Shown: one piece after another, positions 14,305 to 22,645 of the stretch
Position numbering within the stretch: position 1 is the stretch's first letter
How the letters are laid out: every line of letters starts with the position of its first letter
NCBI GenBank assembly: GCA_034520365.1
Contig: JAXHNP010000004.1
Location: forward strand, 24,673 to 88,672
Direction of reading: 5' to 3'
Source: Desulfobacterales bacterium
GTDB taxonomy: Bacteria; Desulfobacterota; Desulfobacteria; Desulfobacterales; Desulfosalsimonadaceae
Length of the DNA: 64,000 nucleotides
Position numbers and translations under genes: made by a program
The notes under the pieces: model-generated
What the model was told of the DNA's origin: nothing
The model's input: the letters and a program-made list of their open reading frames with translations, nothing else
Database searches by the model: none

Positions 14305-16215
14305 TCATTTGCCTACCAAGCAATCTGATAAACGCTCCCACTGATTGTTTTTGACCCAGTTGTACTTTTCCTTAAAGTGTTTGTCCGTCTTGTAGAATCG
14401 ACCGGTCTGACGGCGTTTCAGGTAGCCGCTGAACTGGCTTGGCCCCCCGTTGTACATGGCGTAAATACTGGCGGCCAGGCCATCTTTGCCGAGTGAAGCC
14501 ACGGTCCGGCTTTTGGGCAGGGCATATTTCGTAAAATAATTATCCAGAATATCAATCCCCGCCTTGGCATTGTAATGGATATTCCACCTCAGATGCTGAA
14601 TATTATACATTCCGCGCCAGACACGTTCATTAATCTGCATGAGGCCCACTGAGGTATTGTTGTAAGAGCGGATAAATGTCAGTTTTCCGTCATCGACAAT
14701 AAACTGACGGAAACAAGTCTCCTGCCAGGCAGTGGCCAGGACCACCTGCTGGAATAAGTTGTGATATCTGGCGGGTATGGCGCTTTTCCGAAGATTTTTT
14801 TGATTCGTTTCAACAAGTATAGCCTTAACTTTTTGAAAATAAGGCTCAATGGATTTTTTGGGCGGCAGCCATTGCCGTAGCTCTTTAATCCCCGGCAGGG
14901 CACCAGGAGTTGATGCCCAGCATTGTCGAGGCGACAGCATGTTCTTAACGGCGGATATGAGTGATCGCTGCGCATCCAAATCCGTGGGCTTTCGGTTTAG
15001 CTTTAATGGTTCCTTCCCAGCAGCAAAACTGGGGATTTCCAGCGGCGGCCCCAACCCCAGTATGTTTCTCAGCATAGGGATAACGGCGGGTTTGTAGTGT
15101 AAAATCAAGTTCTCGTCCTGGGATACCATTCGGGCCAGCCGGATGAGTCCGTCCCGGCTTATATCGATTCCCGTGGCCGGTCCCAGCTTGTCCATGACTG
15201 AGAGTGCATCCGAGGCCGTAAAGAAAGCCAGGTAAGCCCATGGATCGCCGTCGGGGTTTTTGGTCAAATGATTTCTTAAGATCGGCGCAAGCCGCTGCCA
15301 CGCCCAAACAAATTGTTCGCGGACAAAGTCGTTAGGTCGATGTTTATCTGTTGAAAGCTCCGCCACAAACCGGTAACGGGTGCCGAGCAGGACATCCAAG
15401 AGCACCTGCCGCTCCTGCGAGGTTAAAGGCTCGCCAGACAGGGAAAGCAGGGTATTTACCAGAAATGCGTCCCATGTTTCCCAGATATCCAGGAAAGCCT
15501 TCATCTCTTCCGGGGAAAGCTGCTCAGGGGCTGCTTTGCTCCCGGCTGGGTCGGGTATCGTTATATCCCCCAAAATATTTAAGGTCAGGGCTTTCGGGGT
15601 GACCCTCATCTCTCCGGGTTTCAGGCTATTGACAAGTTTTTTAATGCGGGCGCGGTATTCCGGAGCCGCCATGTCTAACAAGAACGCCGGGAGTTCGGCG
15701 ACAGGCGGATTCAAATCAATGGAAAGCGAATTAAGATGTTTTAAAACCGGTCCTTCAAACACCCCCCACAACTGGTTCATCATCCGGGCGGGTTCCCGGT
15801 TTTTTTTCAACAGTTCCGTGTCCTGCCAATCAAACATCAAATGCCAATTGGGGCGATTGATATAGGGGCGCGGATGGGTCTTGATATATCCTGACCACTT
15901 CACCGGAAACATGCAATTGTCGCCAACCCCAGTCCCCCCCTGCACATTGACGGCCATTTCAAGTTGAAGCTGATTGTTTTTCCAAGACAGACGAGGATCT
16001 GAAAGGGTAATATGCCGGCAGGTATCTGCCGGATCCACCAGGCGCAGTACCGATCCTTCATCGGTAAACAAACTGTTTACCATGAGGGTTTGGAGCAGCG
16101 GATAATCAATCCTTAACGGAAAATTTAAAGTCTTACAGCTTGCATTGCCCTGGAACCCAAAAAGGCATACAAGCATGATAAAAAGCGATAATAGAAGATG
16201 AAGGGCTTTATTCAT
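14305..16215 (-). CDS. Secreted lytic transglycosylase (SLT domain) with large N-terminal region
   Basis: A 636-residue protein; the ATG at 16215 has TGAGGAAACC upstream and begins a signal peptide (NKALHLLLSLFIMLVCLFGF; the Cys near residue 28 is not in a good lipobox). Residues about 30-470 form a long unrecognised periplasmic region. The SLT domain lies at the C-terminus: ATAWQETCFRQF with catalytic Glu499, then SVGLMQINERVWRG and AGIDILDNYFTKY, and SIYAMYNGGPSQFSGY. The enzyme should cleave peptidoglycan to 1,6-anhydro-muropeptides. No LysM or SH3 domain is seen. The large N-terminal part likely binds a partner or substrate. Confidence 0.85.
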   Translation of the reverse strand: MNKALHLLLSLFIMLVCLFGFQGNASCKTLNFPLRIDYPLLQTLMVNSLFTDEGSVLRLVDPADTCRHITLSDPRLSWKNNQLQLEMAVNVQGGTGVGDNCMFPVKWSGYIKTHPRPYINRPNWHLMFDWQDTELLKKNREPARMMNQLWGVFEGPVLKHLNSLSIDLNPPVAELPAFLLDMAAPEYRARIKKLVNSLKPGEMRVTPKALTLNILGDITIPDPAGSKAAPEQLSPEEMKAFLDIWETWDAFLVNTLLSLSGEPLTSQERQVLLDVLLGTRYRFVAELSTDKHRPNDFVREQFVWAWQRLAPILRNHLTKNPDGDPWAYLAFFTASDALSVMDKLGPATGIDISRDGLIRLARMVSQDENLILHYKPAVIPMLRNILGLGPPLEIPSFAAGKEPLKLNRKPTDLDAQRSLISAVKNMLSPRQCWASTPGALPGIKELRQWLPPKKSIEPYFQKVKAILVETNQKNLRKSAIPARYHNLFQQVVLATAWQETCFRQFIVDDGKLTFIRSYNNTSVGLMQINERVWRGMYNIQHLRWNIHYNAKAGIDILDNYFTKYALPKSRTVASLGKDGLAASIYAMYNGGPSQFSGYLKRRQTGRFYKTDKHFKEKYNWVKNNQWERLSDCLVGK

Positions 16216-16307
16216 TAAGTTTGGTTTCCTCAGTTTTTGCCGTTCCGGGGCTAAATATTTGTTGATATGAAGAATACGCTCCTGAGAGGGCAAGACAAAA
16301 AACAAGT

Positions 16308-17246
16308 TTATTCAGAATAGCTTTTATTCCGGTTATTTTCAATTGATGTATGCAGCTCACCGCAGTCCGCTTCCCCGGACATGAACTCGGGCACACCGCT
16401 TTTCATAACCTGGCCGGGCAGGGGATGGCCGAGGATGCGTTCGAGCATGCGGGCGGCCCCGATCAATTCGGGAAGATCCAATCCCGTATCCACCCCCATG
16501 GCTTCGAACATGAATACGACATCTTCGGTGGCAAGGTTTCCGGCGGCTTGGGGTATGTTGGGGCATCCGCCGATGCCGCCAAGGGATGTGTCAAACATAT
16601 CGATTCCGGCCAGATACCCTGCATACAGGTTGGCCATGGCAATCCCCCGGTTATTGTGCAGGTGAAGACAGAAGGTCACGCCGGGCATACGATCCCTGAA
16701 GAAAGCTGACGTTTCGGAAATCTGCGCCGGGTTGGCCAGTCCGCTGGTATCGGCCAGGGTGATCCGGTCCGCCCCCCGGCTGACGAAGTGCTCGGCGATG
16801 TGGTGCACATCCTTAACCGGTACCTGTCCCTGGTACGGACACCCGAAGGTCACCGCAATGGCTGCCCCTACGGGAACCTTGTGCTTGTCCGCCAGTGCGA
16901 AGATGGCATCCGTGTCGGCAAGCGATTCGTCGATGCTGCGCCGGACGTTGGCCCGGTTGTGGGCCTCGGATGCGGAGACGAATACGATCAGGCGGTCGGC
17001 CCGGGCAGCGATGGCGCGCTCGGCCCCTTTACGGTTGGGGACCATGACTTCGTGGGTGAGGTTTTTCCGTTCTACTTGCGCCATCAGTTCGGCGGCGTCT
17101 TTTAGCTGCGGGATGGCGGTGGGGCTGACAAAGGATGTGGTTTCCAGGTACCGTACCCGGGCCCGGGAAAGGGCCTGGACCAGTCTCAGTTTGTCTTCGG
17201 TGGCAACGAATGCGGACTCGGACTGGAGCCCGTCCCGCAATGCCAC
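16308..17246 (-). CDS. Hydroxymethylglutaryl-CoA lyase-like (HMGL family) enzyme
   Basis: A TIM-barrel of the DRE/HMGL superfamily. RDGLQSE is the catalytic R-D-G-x-Q segment, ETTSFVSPTAIPQL, HEVMVPNRKG and LHLHNNRGIAMAN (metal-binding H-x-H) follow, then SLGGIGGCPNIPQAAGNLATEDVVFM with the flexible-loop Cys typical of HMG-CoA lyases. It should split a 3-hydroxy-3-methylglutaryl-CoA-like substrate into acetyl-CoA and an acid. The GTG at 17246 given here cuts the first beta strand; the natural protein probably begins upstream (IPTERPIIIREVA), but that frame reaches a stop at 17289 without ATG, GTG or TTG. The gene follows the 71-aa Cys protein in the same frame. Confidence 0.88.
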   Translation of the reverse strand: MALRDGLQSESAFVATEDKLRLVQALSRARVRYLETTSFVSPTAIPQLKDAAELMAQVERKNLTHEVMVPNRKGAERAIAARADRLIVFVSASEAHNRANVRRSIDESLADTDAIFALADKHKVPVGAAIAVTFGCPYQGQVPVKDVHHIAEHFVSRGADRITLADTSGLANPAQISETSAFFRDRMPGVTFCLHLHNNRGIAMANLYAGYLAGIDMFDTSLGGIGGCPNIPQAAGNLATEDVVFMFEAMGVDTGLDLPELIGAARMLERILGHPLPGQVMKSGVPEFMSGEADCGELHTSIENNRNKSYSE

Positions 17247-17288
17247 TTCACGGATGATGATCGGCCGCTCTGTTGGTATGTAATCCCC

Positions 17289-17504
17289 CTATCTTTCAGC
17301 TGTTTCTTTTAATGCCTCATCCAGGGTGCCGTCCGGGAGCATCCAGTCCGGGTGGTATTTGCCCTGCTCTTCCATATGGTACCTGACGCATTGATGCCAG
17401 TCTCCTTTGCAGTAAGCATCGATCCAGGATTTGCTCAGCAGCCCCTTTTTGTAAAACCGGCGCATGGGGCAAAGCGGATACCATTTGCAGTGGCTTTGGC
17501 GCAT
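17289..17504 (-). CDS. Small four-cysteine protein, unrecognised
   Basis: A 71-residue soluble protein between the acyl-ACP-reductase-like gene (11 bp upstream) and the HMGL gene. It has Cys6, Cys12, Cys32 and Cys39 (C-x5-C ... C-x6-C) and a compact aromatic, charged sequence (MRRFYKKGLL, WIDAYCKGDWHQCVRY, HPDWMLPDGTLDE). The Cys spacing could hold a metal ion or Fe-S cluster. The start ATG at 17504 lies behind CCGGACGCC, a weak ribosome site. I do not know a named family. Its place suggests a shared role with the two flanking enzymes. Confidence 0.7.
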   Translation of the reverse strand: MRQSHCKWYPLCPMRRFYKKGLLSKSWIDAYCKGDWHQCVRYHMEEQGKYHPDWMLPDGTLDEALKETAER

Positions 17505-17515
17505 AGGGCGTCCGG

Positions 17516-19624
17516 TTAATTGGATTCGGGTTTCGATTTCGAGCCGGATGTTTTTTTCTTTTTTTGTCCGGGCTTTCGGGCCTTAAGGGCGTTTTCCCGC
17601 ACCCGCTTGAAGTCTTCCTCCGAAATCGGCCCCGCAAGACCGGAAATTCCGGCCAGCTGCATATCATGCTTCAGGCCCAGCTTGTAGATTTCACTGACTT
17701 TTTCCCATTCAATATTTCGGCCCACACTGAAATTTTCAAACCGGCCTTCAAGGGCAAGCACAATGGTTTCCGCCAGACTGGCATAGGCAACCCCGGACGG
17801 CAGGCCGATTTCCCGCATTTCCGGCTCGCCGGGCAGGGTGATCTCGCCGGAGGCGATCACTAAAACATCCGGCCGTTTTTTAACCTGCTTCATGGTGAAA
17901 TTAAGCGGCCGGTTCACATCGGTGATCACGCATCCGGGCTTTACGGCCTCAATATCAATCGCATTTTTCTCGGTCATGGCAGAGGCCAGGATGATCACAT
18001 CCATATCTGCCAGATATTTATCCGCACGGGTGGATACGGTTAATTTGACATCCGGGGTTTCATCGGCAATCCACTCCTTTAAAGCCAAAAGCTCCGCATG
18101 ATGGACATCGATCATATAAATATCGGTAAATGCGGTGGCCAGAAGGCGGCAGCAAACCGAGCCCACGGCGCCGGTGGCCCCGATCACCATGGTTTTGGCC
18201 TTCATCTTTTTACCCTTTTCCATTTTGATCAGGCCGAGCTTTCTGACCCCTTCAGCCGCGGCCCACATCACCGCCGATGCACTGTAGCTGTTGCCCGTGG
18301 TCACCGGAATGTCCGAGAGCTTGGCCACGGTTTCGCCGGCATCCCCCAATGGCTTGGTCAGCGTGCCCAAACCGATGATCTGGGCGCCCATGTTTTTGGC
18401 CATTTGAGTGGCTTTTAAAAGGCGGTTATTTAGAAATTCCGGACCGTGGGCCAGCATCTGCCGGGGGGTGGCGCCAAGGGCAATCAGCCATCCTTCGGCT
18501 TCGGTGCCGGTGGGGGATTTGATGCCGGTGACCCGGGAATAAATAAACGGCGGGGAATAGGCGGCAAGCTTTTCTATAGCATCCATGCCGCGTTTGGGCG
18601 CAAACCTGGCCGCCAGTTGAACGGGTTTGAATTTTTTCAGATATTCCCGGGAAAGCGGATAGACCACAAATGCAAAGCGATTGACCCGTTTGGGCTCTCC
18701 GGTGGGGTATATCACGCGGGGGTCCATTCGCAAATCCGTGATCACTTCAAGCAGGTCATCGCTGGCAAGGGTCTCCGGCGTTTTATCCAAAGCGACCATG
18801 ATCATGGCCTCAAGCACGCTCACGCCCACCACCGTTTCCATGATTTTCGGGGTGGTATCGATGATCAGGTCAACGCCGCGCTCCTTGAGGAAATTTACCC
18901 GGTCATCGTAGGCAGTGGAGGTGATCACGACTTTGCGGCCCAGTTCTTTAAGTCCGCAATTTTCCAGATAGCTGTAGAATCCATAGTAGGGCACCACAAT
19001 CACCTGGGCTTGCTCCATGGCCCTGGAGATGAGGTATTTGTTGTAATTTTTGAGGGGAAATGCATAATCCGCGAATTTTTTGCTGGGCACCCACTCCAGG
19101 ATGCTGTGCATACCCTGGGCGTAGAGCTTCAAATCGCTGATTGACTTTAAGAATTTCGGAATGCCGCTTTCAATGATCGGGTCGCAGAAATGCAGATTAT
19201 CGGTATATTCAGACAGGATGCGGGCCAGCGGGGTGTTGATCATCCCGGAGACAAACAGGATTTTTTTGTTATTAAAATAGTTGTTGCCGAATTTGTGCTG
19301 GATGTGCCGGATGCTCCATTCATGGCCGACTTCCCGGAGAGTGTCGCCCGTTGTCAAGGGGCTGTGGATTTGCCTGCAGAGCTGATTGAGTTTTTCCGAC
19401 TGCTTTTCTTTCAAGCCGGTCATGCCCAACTCATAGGGGGCCTTGAAGCTGCCCAGTCCGATGGCATCCGCCCGGGCATCCCATTGCTGAATCAGGTCGG
19501 CGGCTTTATCCGGATCCCCGTTGGCCCCGAATCGCAGCAAACGGAAGTCGTGTCCCATAAAGTGGGTGTTTAAATCATAGTCATCTTTATCCGTGGCCAG
19601 GCTGATATTGACAATGGTCTTCAT
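17516..19624 (-). CDS. Two-domain dehydrogenase with acyl-ACP-reductase (AAR)-like C-terminal half
   Basis: A 702-residue soluble protein; the ATG at 19624 has AAGGAC upstream. Residues about 1-335 are a region I do not recognise, with a Rossmann-like part near KKILFVSGMINTPLARIL. Residues about 340-680 resemble cyanobacterial long-chain acyl-[ACP] reductase: RFAFVVYPLSREYLKKF, IIGLGTLTKPLG, NSYSASAVMWAA, the NAD(P) motif VIGATGAVGSVCCR, DVNRPLNF, and ASLAETIVLALEGRFENFS then GRNIEWEKVSEIY. By my alignment from memory the catalytic Cys294 of the Synechococcus enzyme corresponds to Ser616 here (17777-17779). The tail is Lys-rich. Activity as an aldehyde-forming reductase is therefore unsure; it may be another NAD(P)-dependent enzyme. 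Confidence 0.65.
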   Translation of the reverse strand: MKTIVNISLATDKDDYDLNTHFMGHDFRLLRFGANGDPDKAADLIQQWDARADAIGLGSFKAPYELGMTGLKEKQSEKLNQLCRQIHSPLTTGDTLREVGHEWSIRHIQHKFGNNYFNNKKILFVSGMINTPLARILSEYTDNLHFCDPIIESGIPKFLKSISDLKLYAQGMHSILEWVPSKKFADYAFPLKNYNKYLISRAMEQAQVIVVPYYGFYSYLENCGLKELGRKVVITSTAYDDRVNFLKERGVDLIIDTTPKIMETVVGVSVLEAMIMVALDKTPETLASDDLLEVITDLRMDPRVIYPTGEPKRVNRFAFVVYPLSREYLKKFKPVQLAARFAPKRGMDAIEKLAAYSPPFIYSRVTGIKSPTGTEAEGWLIALGATPRQMLAHGPEFLNNRLLKATQMAKNMGAQIIGLGTLTKPLGDAGETVAKLSDIPVTTGNSYSASAVMWAAAEGVRKLGLIKMEKGKKMKAKTMVIGATGAVGSVCCRLLATAFTDIYMIDVHHAELLALKEWIADETPDVKLTVSTRADKYLADMDVIILASAMTEKNAIDIEAVKPGCVITDVNRPLNFTMKQVKKRPDVLVIASGEITLPGEPEMREIGLPSGVAYASLAETIVLALEGRFENFSVGRNIEWEKVSEIYKLGLKHDMQLAGISGLAGPISEEDFKRVRENALKARKPGQKKKKTSGSKSKPESN

Positions 19625-19862
19625 AACCGTCCTTTCGTAAACCCTGCGGGCTGTATTATAGCTGTTTGCGGATTGGCGGCGGTGGAAAATCGGCCGCCTT
19701 GTGTACAAAGTATAGGTTCGTTTTTTTCTTATATTTTTCTTATATATTGATAAATTCAGCGGCGCATGTCAAATGTTGTTTGGAAGTATTACCCCCGGGC
19801 CCGTGCGCCCGGGACCGAGCGTATAAGTAACTTTAAAGGCACTGAGGCACTAAGGGAAAAAG

Positions 19863-20648
19863 ATGGAAGCACCGCCCCAAAAAGTCATAGGCAACTGTCG
19901 GATGCGTCATGAGACCATCCGGGGAGTGGGCTGCATTTTTCTGCATCCGTCCAATGAGCTGTCCGGCCGGAAGCTGATTTTTCTGCACGGCGGGGCATTT
20001 ACGAGCGGCCCGATTATATGCCACTGGGGGATGCTCTCCCGGGTGTGTGAAAAGACCGGGATTGCCGCCATAATGGTGGATTATGGATTGGTACCCGCGC
20101 ATCGGTACCCCGGGCCGTTAAATGATGTCCTTCAGGTGTTTCGGCAATTAAGACTGGAAAATCCTCCGGATCGGATTTTTCTCATGGGCGATTCCGCGGG
20201 CGGCGGACTCGCCCTGTCCGCCGCCCTGGCCCTCAAAGACAATCAGGAGCCACTCCCGCAAAAGCTGGCCCTTTTATCGCCCTGGCTGGATCTGACCATG
20301 AGCCACCCGGATATTGAAAGGCTTAAAAAATTCGATCAGCTTTTGACCAAGGAGGATTTGATCGCTGCCGGCCGGGATTACGCCGGGGACCATAACCCCG
20401 GCCATCACCTGCTATCCCCGATTAACGGCGATTTTGCCGGCCTGCCGCCCGCCCTGGTCCTGGTGGGTACCCATGAATTATTCCTCTGCGACTGCCGCCG
20501 GTTTAAGGAAAAGGCGGCGGCTGCGGGCGTACCCATCCGCTACCGGGAATGGAAGGGCATGTTCCATGATTGGATGGCGCTTACTCCGGCCATGGCCGAA
20601 GCCAATGAAGCGGTGGATGAGATCGTGGATTTTTTCTTCAAAGCTTAG
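19863..20648 (+). CDS. Alpha/beta hydrolase (HSL/esterase family)
   Basis: A 261-residue protein with the hormone-sensitive-lipase type oxyanion motif LIFLHGGAF, the nucleophile elbow FLMGDSAGGGLAL and the catalytic His in GMFHDWMAL. The acid position near VGTHELFLCD is less standard. It likely hydrolyses a short acyl ester. The start at 19863 follows AAGGGAAAAAG. The 3' end overlaps the end of the convergent CofD-like gene by 4 bp. The 240-bp divergent region upstream (19625-19862) contains a GC hairpin CCCGGGC/GCCCGGG (19794-19813) and a degenerate repeat GGCACTGAGGCACTAAGG. Confidence 0.88.
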   Translation: MEAPPQKVIGNCRMRHETIRGVGCIFLHPSNELSGRKLIFLHGGAFTSGPIICHWGMLSRVCEKTGIAAIMVDYGLVPAHRYPGPLNDVLQVFRQLRLENPPDRIFLMGDSAGGGLALSAALALKDNQEPLPQKLALLSPWLDLTMSHPDIERLKKFDQLLTKEDLIAAGRDYAGDHNPGHHLLSPINGDFAGLPPALVLVGTHELFLCDCRRFKEKAAAAGVPIRYREWKGMFHDWMALTPAMAEANEAVDEIVDFFFKA

Positions 20649-21871
20649 GTCATTGAGAGCAGGCATTCGGCCAGCCGGTCGGCGGCAATACTCGGGGCGC
20701 TTTCTTTTGTGATCAGGGGATAATCCATTACCTCGATGCCCAGGGCATTCAGCCGCTCCTCGTCAATCGGGCAAGCATATCTGCCGTGTTTTTTATCCAC
20801 CAGCACCAGATTCAGCACCGCCTGATTCTCGATTTTCTCCGGGTCATCCGCCTTTAAGTAGGAGAGCAGAATTTCGGTCTGCCGGGTGGGATCCAGCCCA
20901 TAGGATTCCGGGTCCTCTCCCGTGTTGGGAATATAGATTTTGGGGCAGTGCACCCGGCTGACGGCATGGCCCACCCCTTTGGGAAGCAGGTTGGCGATGA
21001 TGCTGGAATAAAAACTGCCCATGGGATAGCAGATCAGTTCGGCGGACTGGATCAAGCTGCGTATGCCGGAATCTATCTCCACTTCCGCCGGGTCGCCATC
21101 CGTGCTGCTGTGGCAGAGATAGAGCCGATGGATTCGGGAGGCGATGGGGCGGCTCTCTTTGCCGGTTAACTGATGCTGGCCGATAATCAGCTCCCCGGAG
21201 TCCATCTCAGCGGCCAGATGCCGGTCGTCGGCGACAACCGGCCGAACCGTGCCCCGGGCCTGGACAAGGTTTGAAATTGTGTAGATAATCGGGTCAAGCA
21301 GGTGGTGGTTGTCGAGATACCCGGCGGCCAGGATCAGGTTGCCGATGCTTGCGCCCTTCAGGCTAAATGAGGCCGGCATGTAATTCAGGAAGGTGTGCAG
21401 GTGGCTGCGGATGATTTGGCACATGGGCTCGGGTATCCGGGAAACCAGGGGGTGCGTGCCGCGGGCCATCCGGGCAAGCTCCGCCGCCAGGCGCTCTTCG
21501 GCCGCATCTTTTGCCAGCCGGTGGACGAACAGGTCAAATATTTCCGGCTGGCCCTGAAAACTCTGATCCGCCAGCGCCATCAGGCGATTGCGGATATCCC
21601 CCACCGCAGGCATGTGAAAGACCTTACGCAGTTCCGCCGAACTGCCGCCGGAATCAAACGGTGTGATGATGTGAATCGAATTGCGGGTGTAGCGGATCAA
21701 TTCCCGGCTAAGCGCCCGCAGGGCCGTGCCGCCGCTGAAAAACAGCGGCCGCGGGCCCAAATCCGGAGACTTTTGATACCGGGCCAGCTTAAAAGGGTCC
21801 GGCAGCCGGGCCGTTCGGCTCATTTGAAAGTAAAGGGGCGCCCCGCCGGATGGCTGTATTTTGTCATTCAT
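20645..21871 (-). CDS. CofD/YvcK-like protein of the GAK-system type
   Basis: A 408-residue protein. The N-terminal PLFFSGGTALRALSRELI and IITPFDSGGSSAELRKVFH form the nucleotide-binding G-G-T and D-S-G-G-S-S-x-x-L-R motifs of the CofD/YvcK fold; GDIRNRLMALAD and the internal SFSLKGASIGNLILAAGY support it. CofD transfers a lactyl-phospho group to the deazaflavin Fo, YvcK binds UDP-sugars. Sequence and length point to the branch that I remember as the GAK-system CofD-like family, found with an ATP-grasp enzyme and an XXXCH protein. Neither partner is in this window. It overlaps the nitroreductase stop codon, so the two are coupled. Confidence 0.65.
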   Translation of the reverse strand: MNDKIQPSGGAPLYFQMSRTARLPDPFKLARYQKSPDLGPRPLFFSGGTALRALSRELIRYTRNSIHIITPFDSGGSSAELRKVFHMPAVGDIRNRLMALADQSFQGQPEIFDLFVHRLAKDAAEERLAAELARMARGTHPLVSRIPEPMCQIIRSHLHTFLNYMPASFSLKGASIGNLILAAGYLDNHHLLDPIIYTISNLVQARGTVRPVVADDRHLAAEMDSGELIIGQHQLTGKESRPIASRIHRLYLCHSSTDGDPAEVEIDSGIRSLIQSAELICYPMGSFYSSIIANLLPKGVGHAVSRVHCPKIYIPNTGEDPESYGLDPTRQTEILLSYLKADDPEKIENQAVLNLVLVDKKHGRYACPIDEERLNALGIEVMDYPLITKESAPSIAADRLAECLLSMT

Positions 21872-22541
21872 CAAATCCGATCCACGTAGTTATTTGATCC
21901 ACCGGCGCCCGGGGGGTTTTAAGCTGGTTGGCCGCATGATCCCGGTCCGGATAACCCACGGCGATGCCGATGATGAGCCGCTTGGTTTCCGGTATACCGG
22001 CCAGGTTTCGAATGACTTCCGGGTAAAAAATGCCCTGATCCTCAATGCATGTGCCAAGCCCGCGGGCCACAGCCGCAAGGCAGATATTTTCCACGACCAT
22101 GCCGATATCAAGGAGAGGGCCGGATTCTGAAAGCATCTGATCGGTCATGACGATGATCGCCGCCGGCGCGTCAAAAAACCGGAACCCCCGTTCCTGCCAG
22201 GCGCTTCGGTTTTCCTTATCCTCCCGGGCGATACCCATCAAGTTGAAAATCTGTTTGGCCAGCTCCACCTGGCGTTCGCGGTAGACACTCTCCTTCGGCC
22301 AGAGCGCGGCCACATGATCCGGCGCCATGGGGGCGCCGTTTCGCAGCTTTTCCACATTGGCCGCCCGGATCTGATCAAGCACCGGGCCGGTGATAACCGC
22401 AAATTCCCAGGGCTGTGAATTTAAGGCGGATGGCGCCCGTGTGGCGGTTTCAAGGATTTCCTTTAACAGGACCCCGGGCACCGGGTCCGCTTTAAATCCG
22501 CGGATGCTGCGTCGCGTGTTTATCGCATCGATCACATTCAT
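21864..22541 (-). CDS. Nitroreductase-family FMN oxidoreductase
   Basis: A 225-residue protein: NVIDAINTRRSIRGFKADPV at the start (R-R-S-I-R phosphate-binding), APSALNSQPWEFAVI in the middle (A-P-S ... Q-P-W), and DIGMVVENICLAAVARGLGTCI then LIIGIAVGYPD at the end. It uses FMN and NAD(P)H to reduce nitro groups, quinones or similar acceptors. It is the first gene of a pair with the CofD-like gene, overlapping by a few bases. The pairing of a flavin oxidoreductase with a CofD-like protein is notable but its meaning is open. Confidence 0.9.
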   Translation of the reverse strand: MNVIDAINTRRSIRGFKADPVPGVLLKEILETATRAPSALNSQPWEFAVITGPVLDQIRAANVEKLRNGAPMAPDHVAALWPKESVYRERQVELAKQIFNLMGIAREDKENRSAWQERGFRFFDAPAAIIVMTDQMLSESGPLLDIGMVVENICLAAVARGLGTCIEDQGIFYPEVIRNLAGIPETKRLIIGIAVGYPDRDHAANQLKTPRAPVDQITTWIGFDE

Positions 22542-22645
22542 AAAATAATTGCTCCCCCGTCGCGAAATTTTACCGGAATTGCGTCAATCTTATGTTTTTT
22601 CAGGCTTTTTCAGCTTCTTTCAGCCGATAATCCGCCGGCCGCCGT

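Noticed and set aside
18446..19144. 232-codon plus-strand frame opposite the AAR-like gene
   Set aside because: His/Gly-rich shadow of a real minus-strand gene; no ribosome site and no family likeness.
19794..19813. GC hairpin CCCGGGC/GCCCGGG as a terminator
   Set aside because: It lies in a divergent intergenic region, has no T-run and no transcript would end there.
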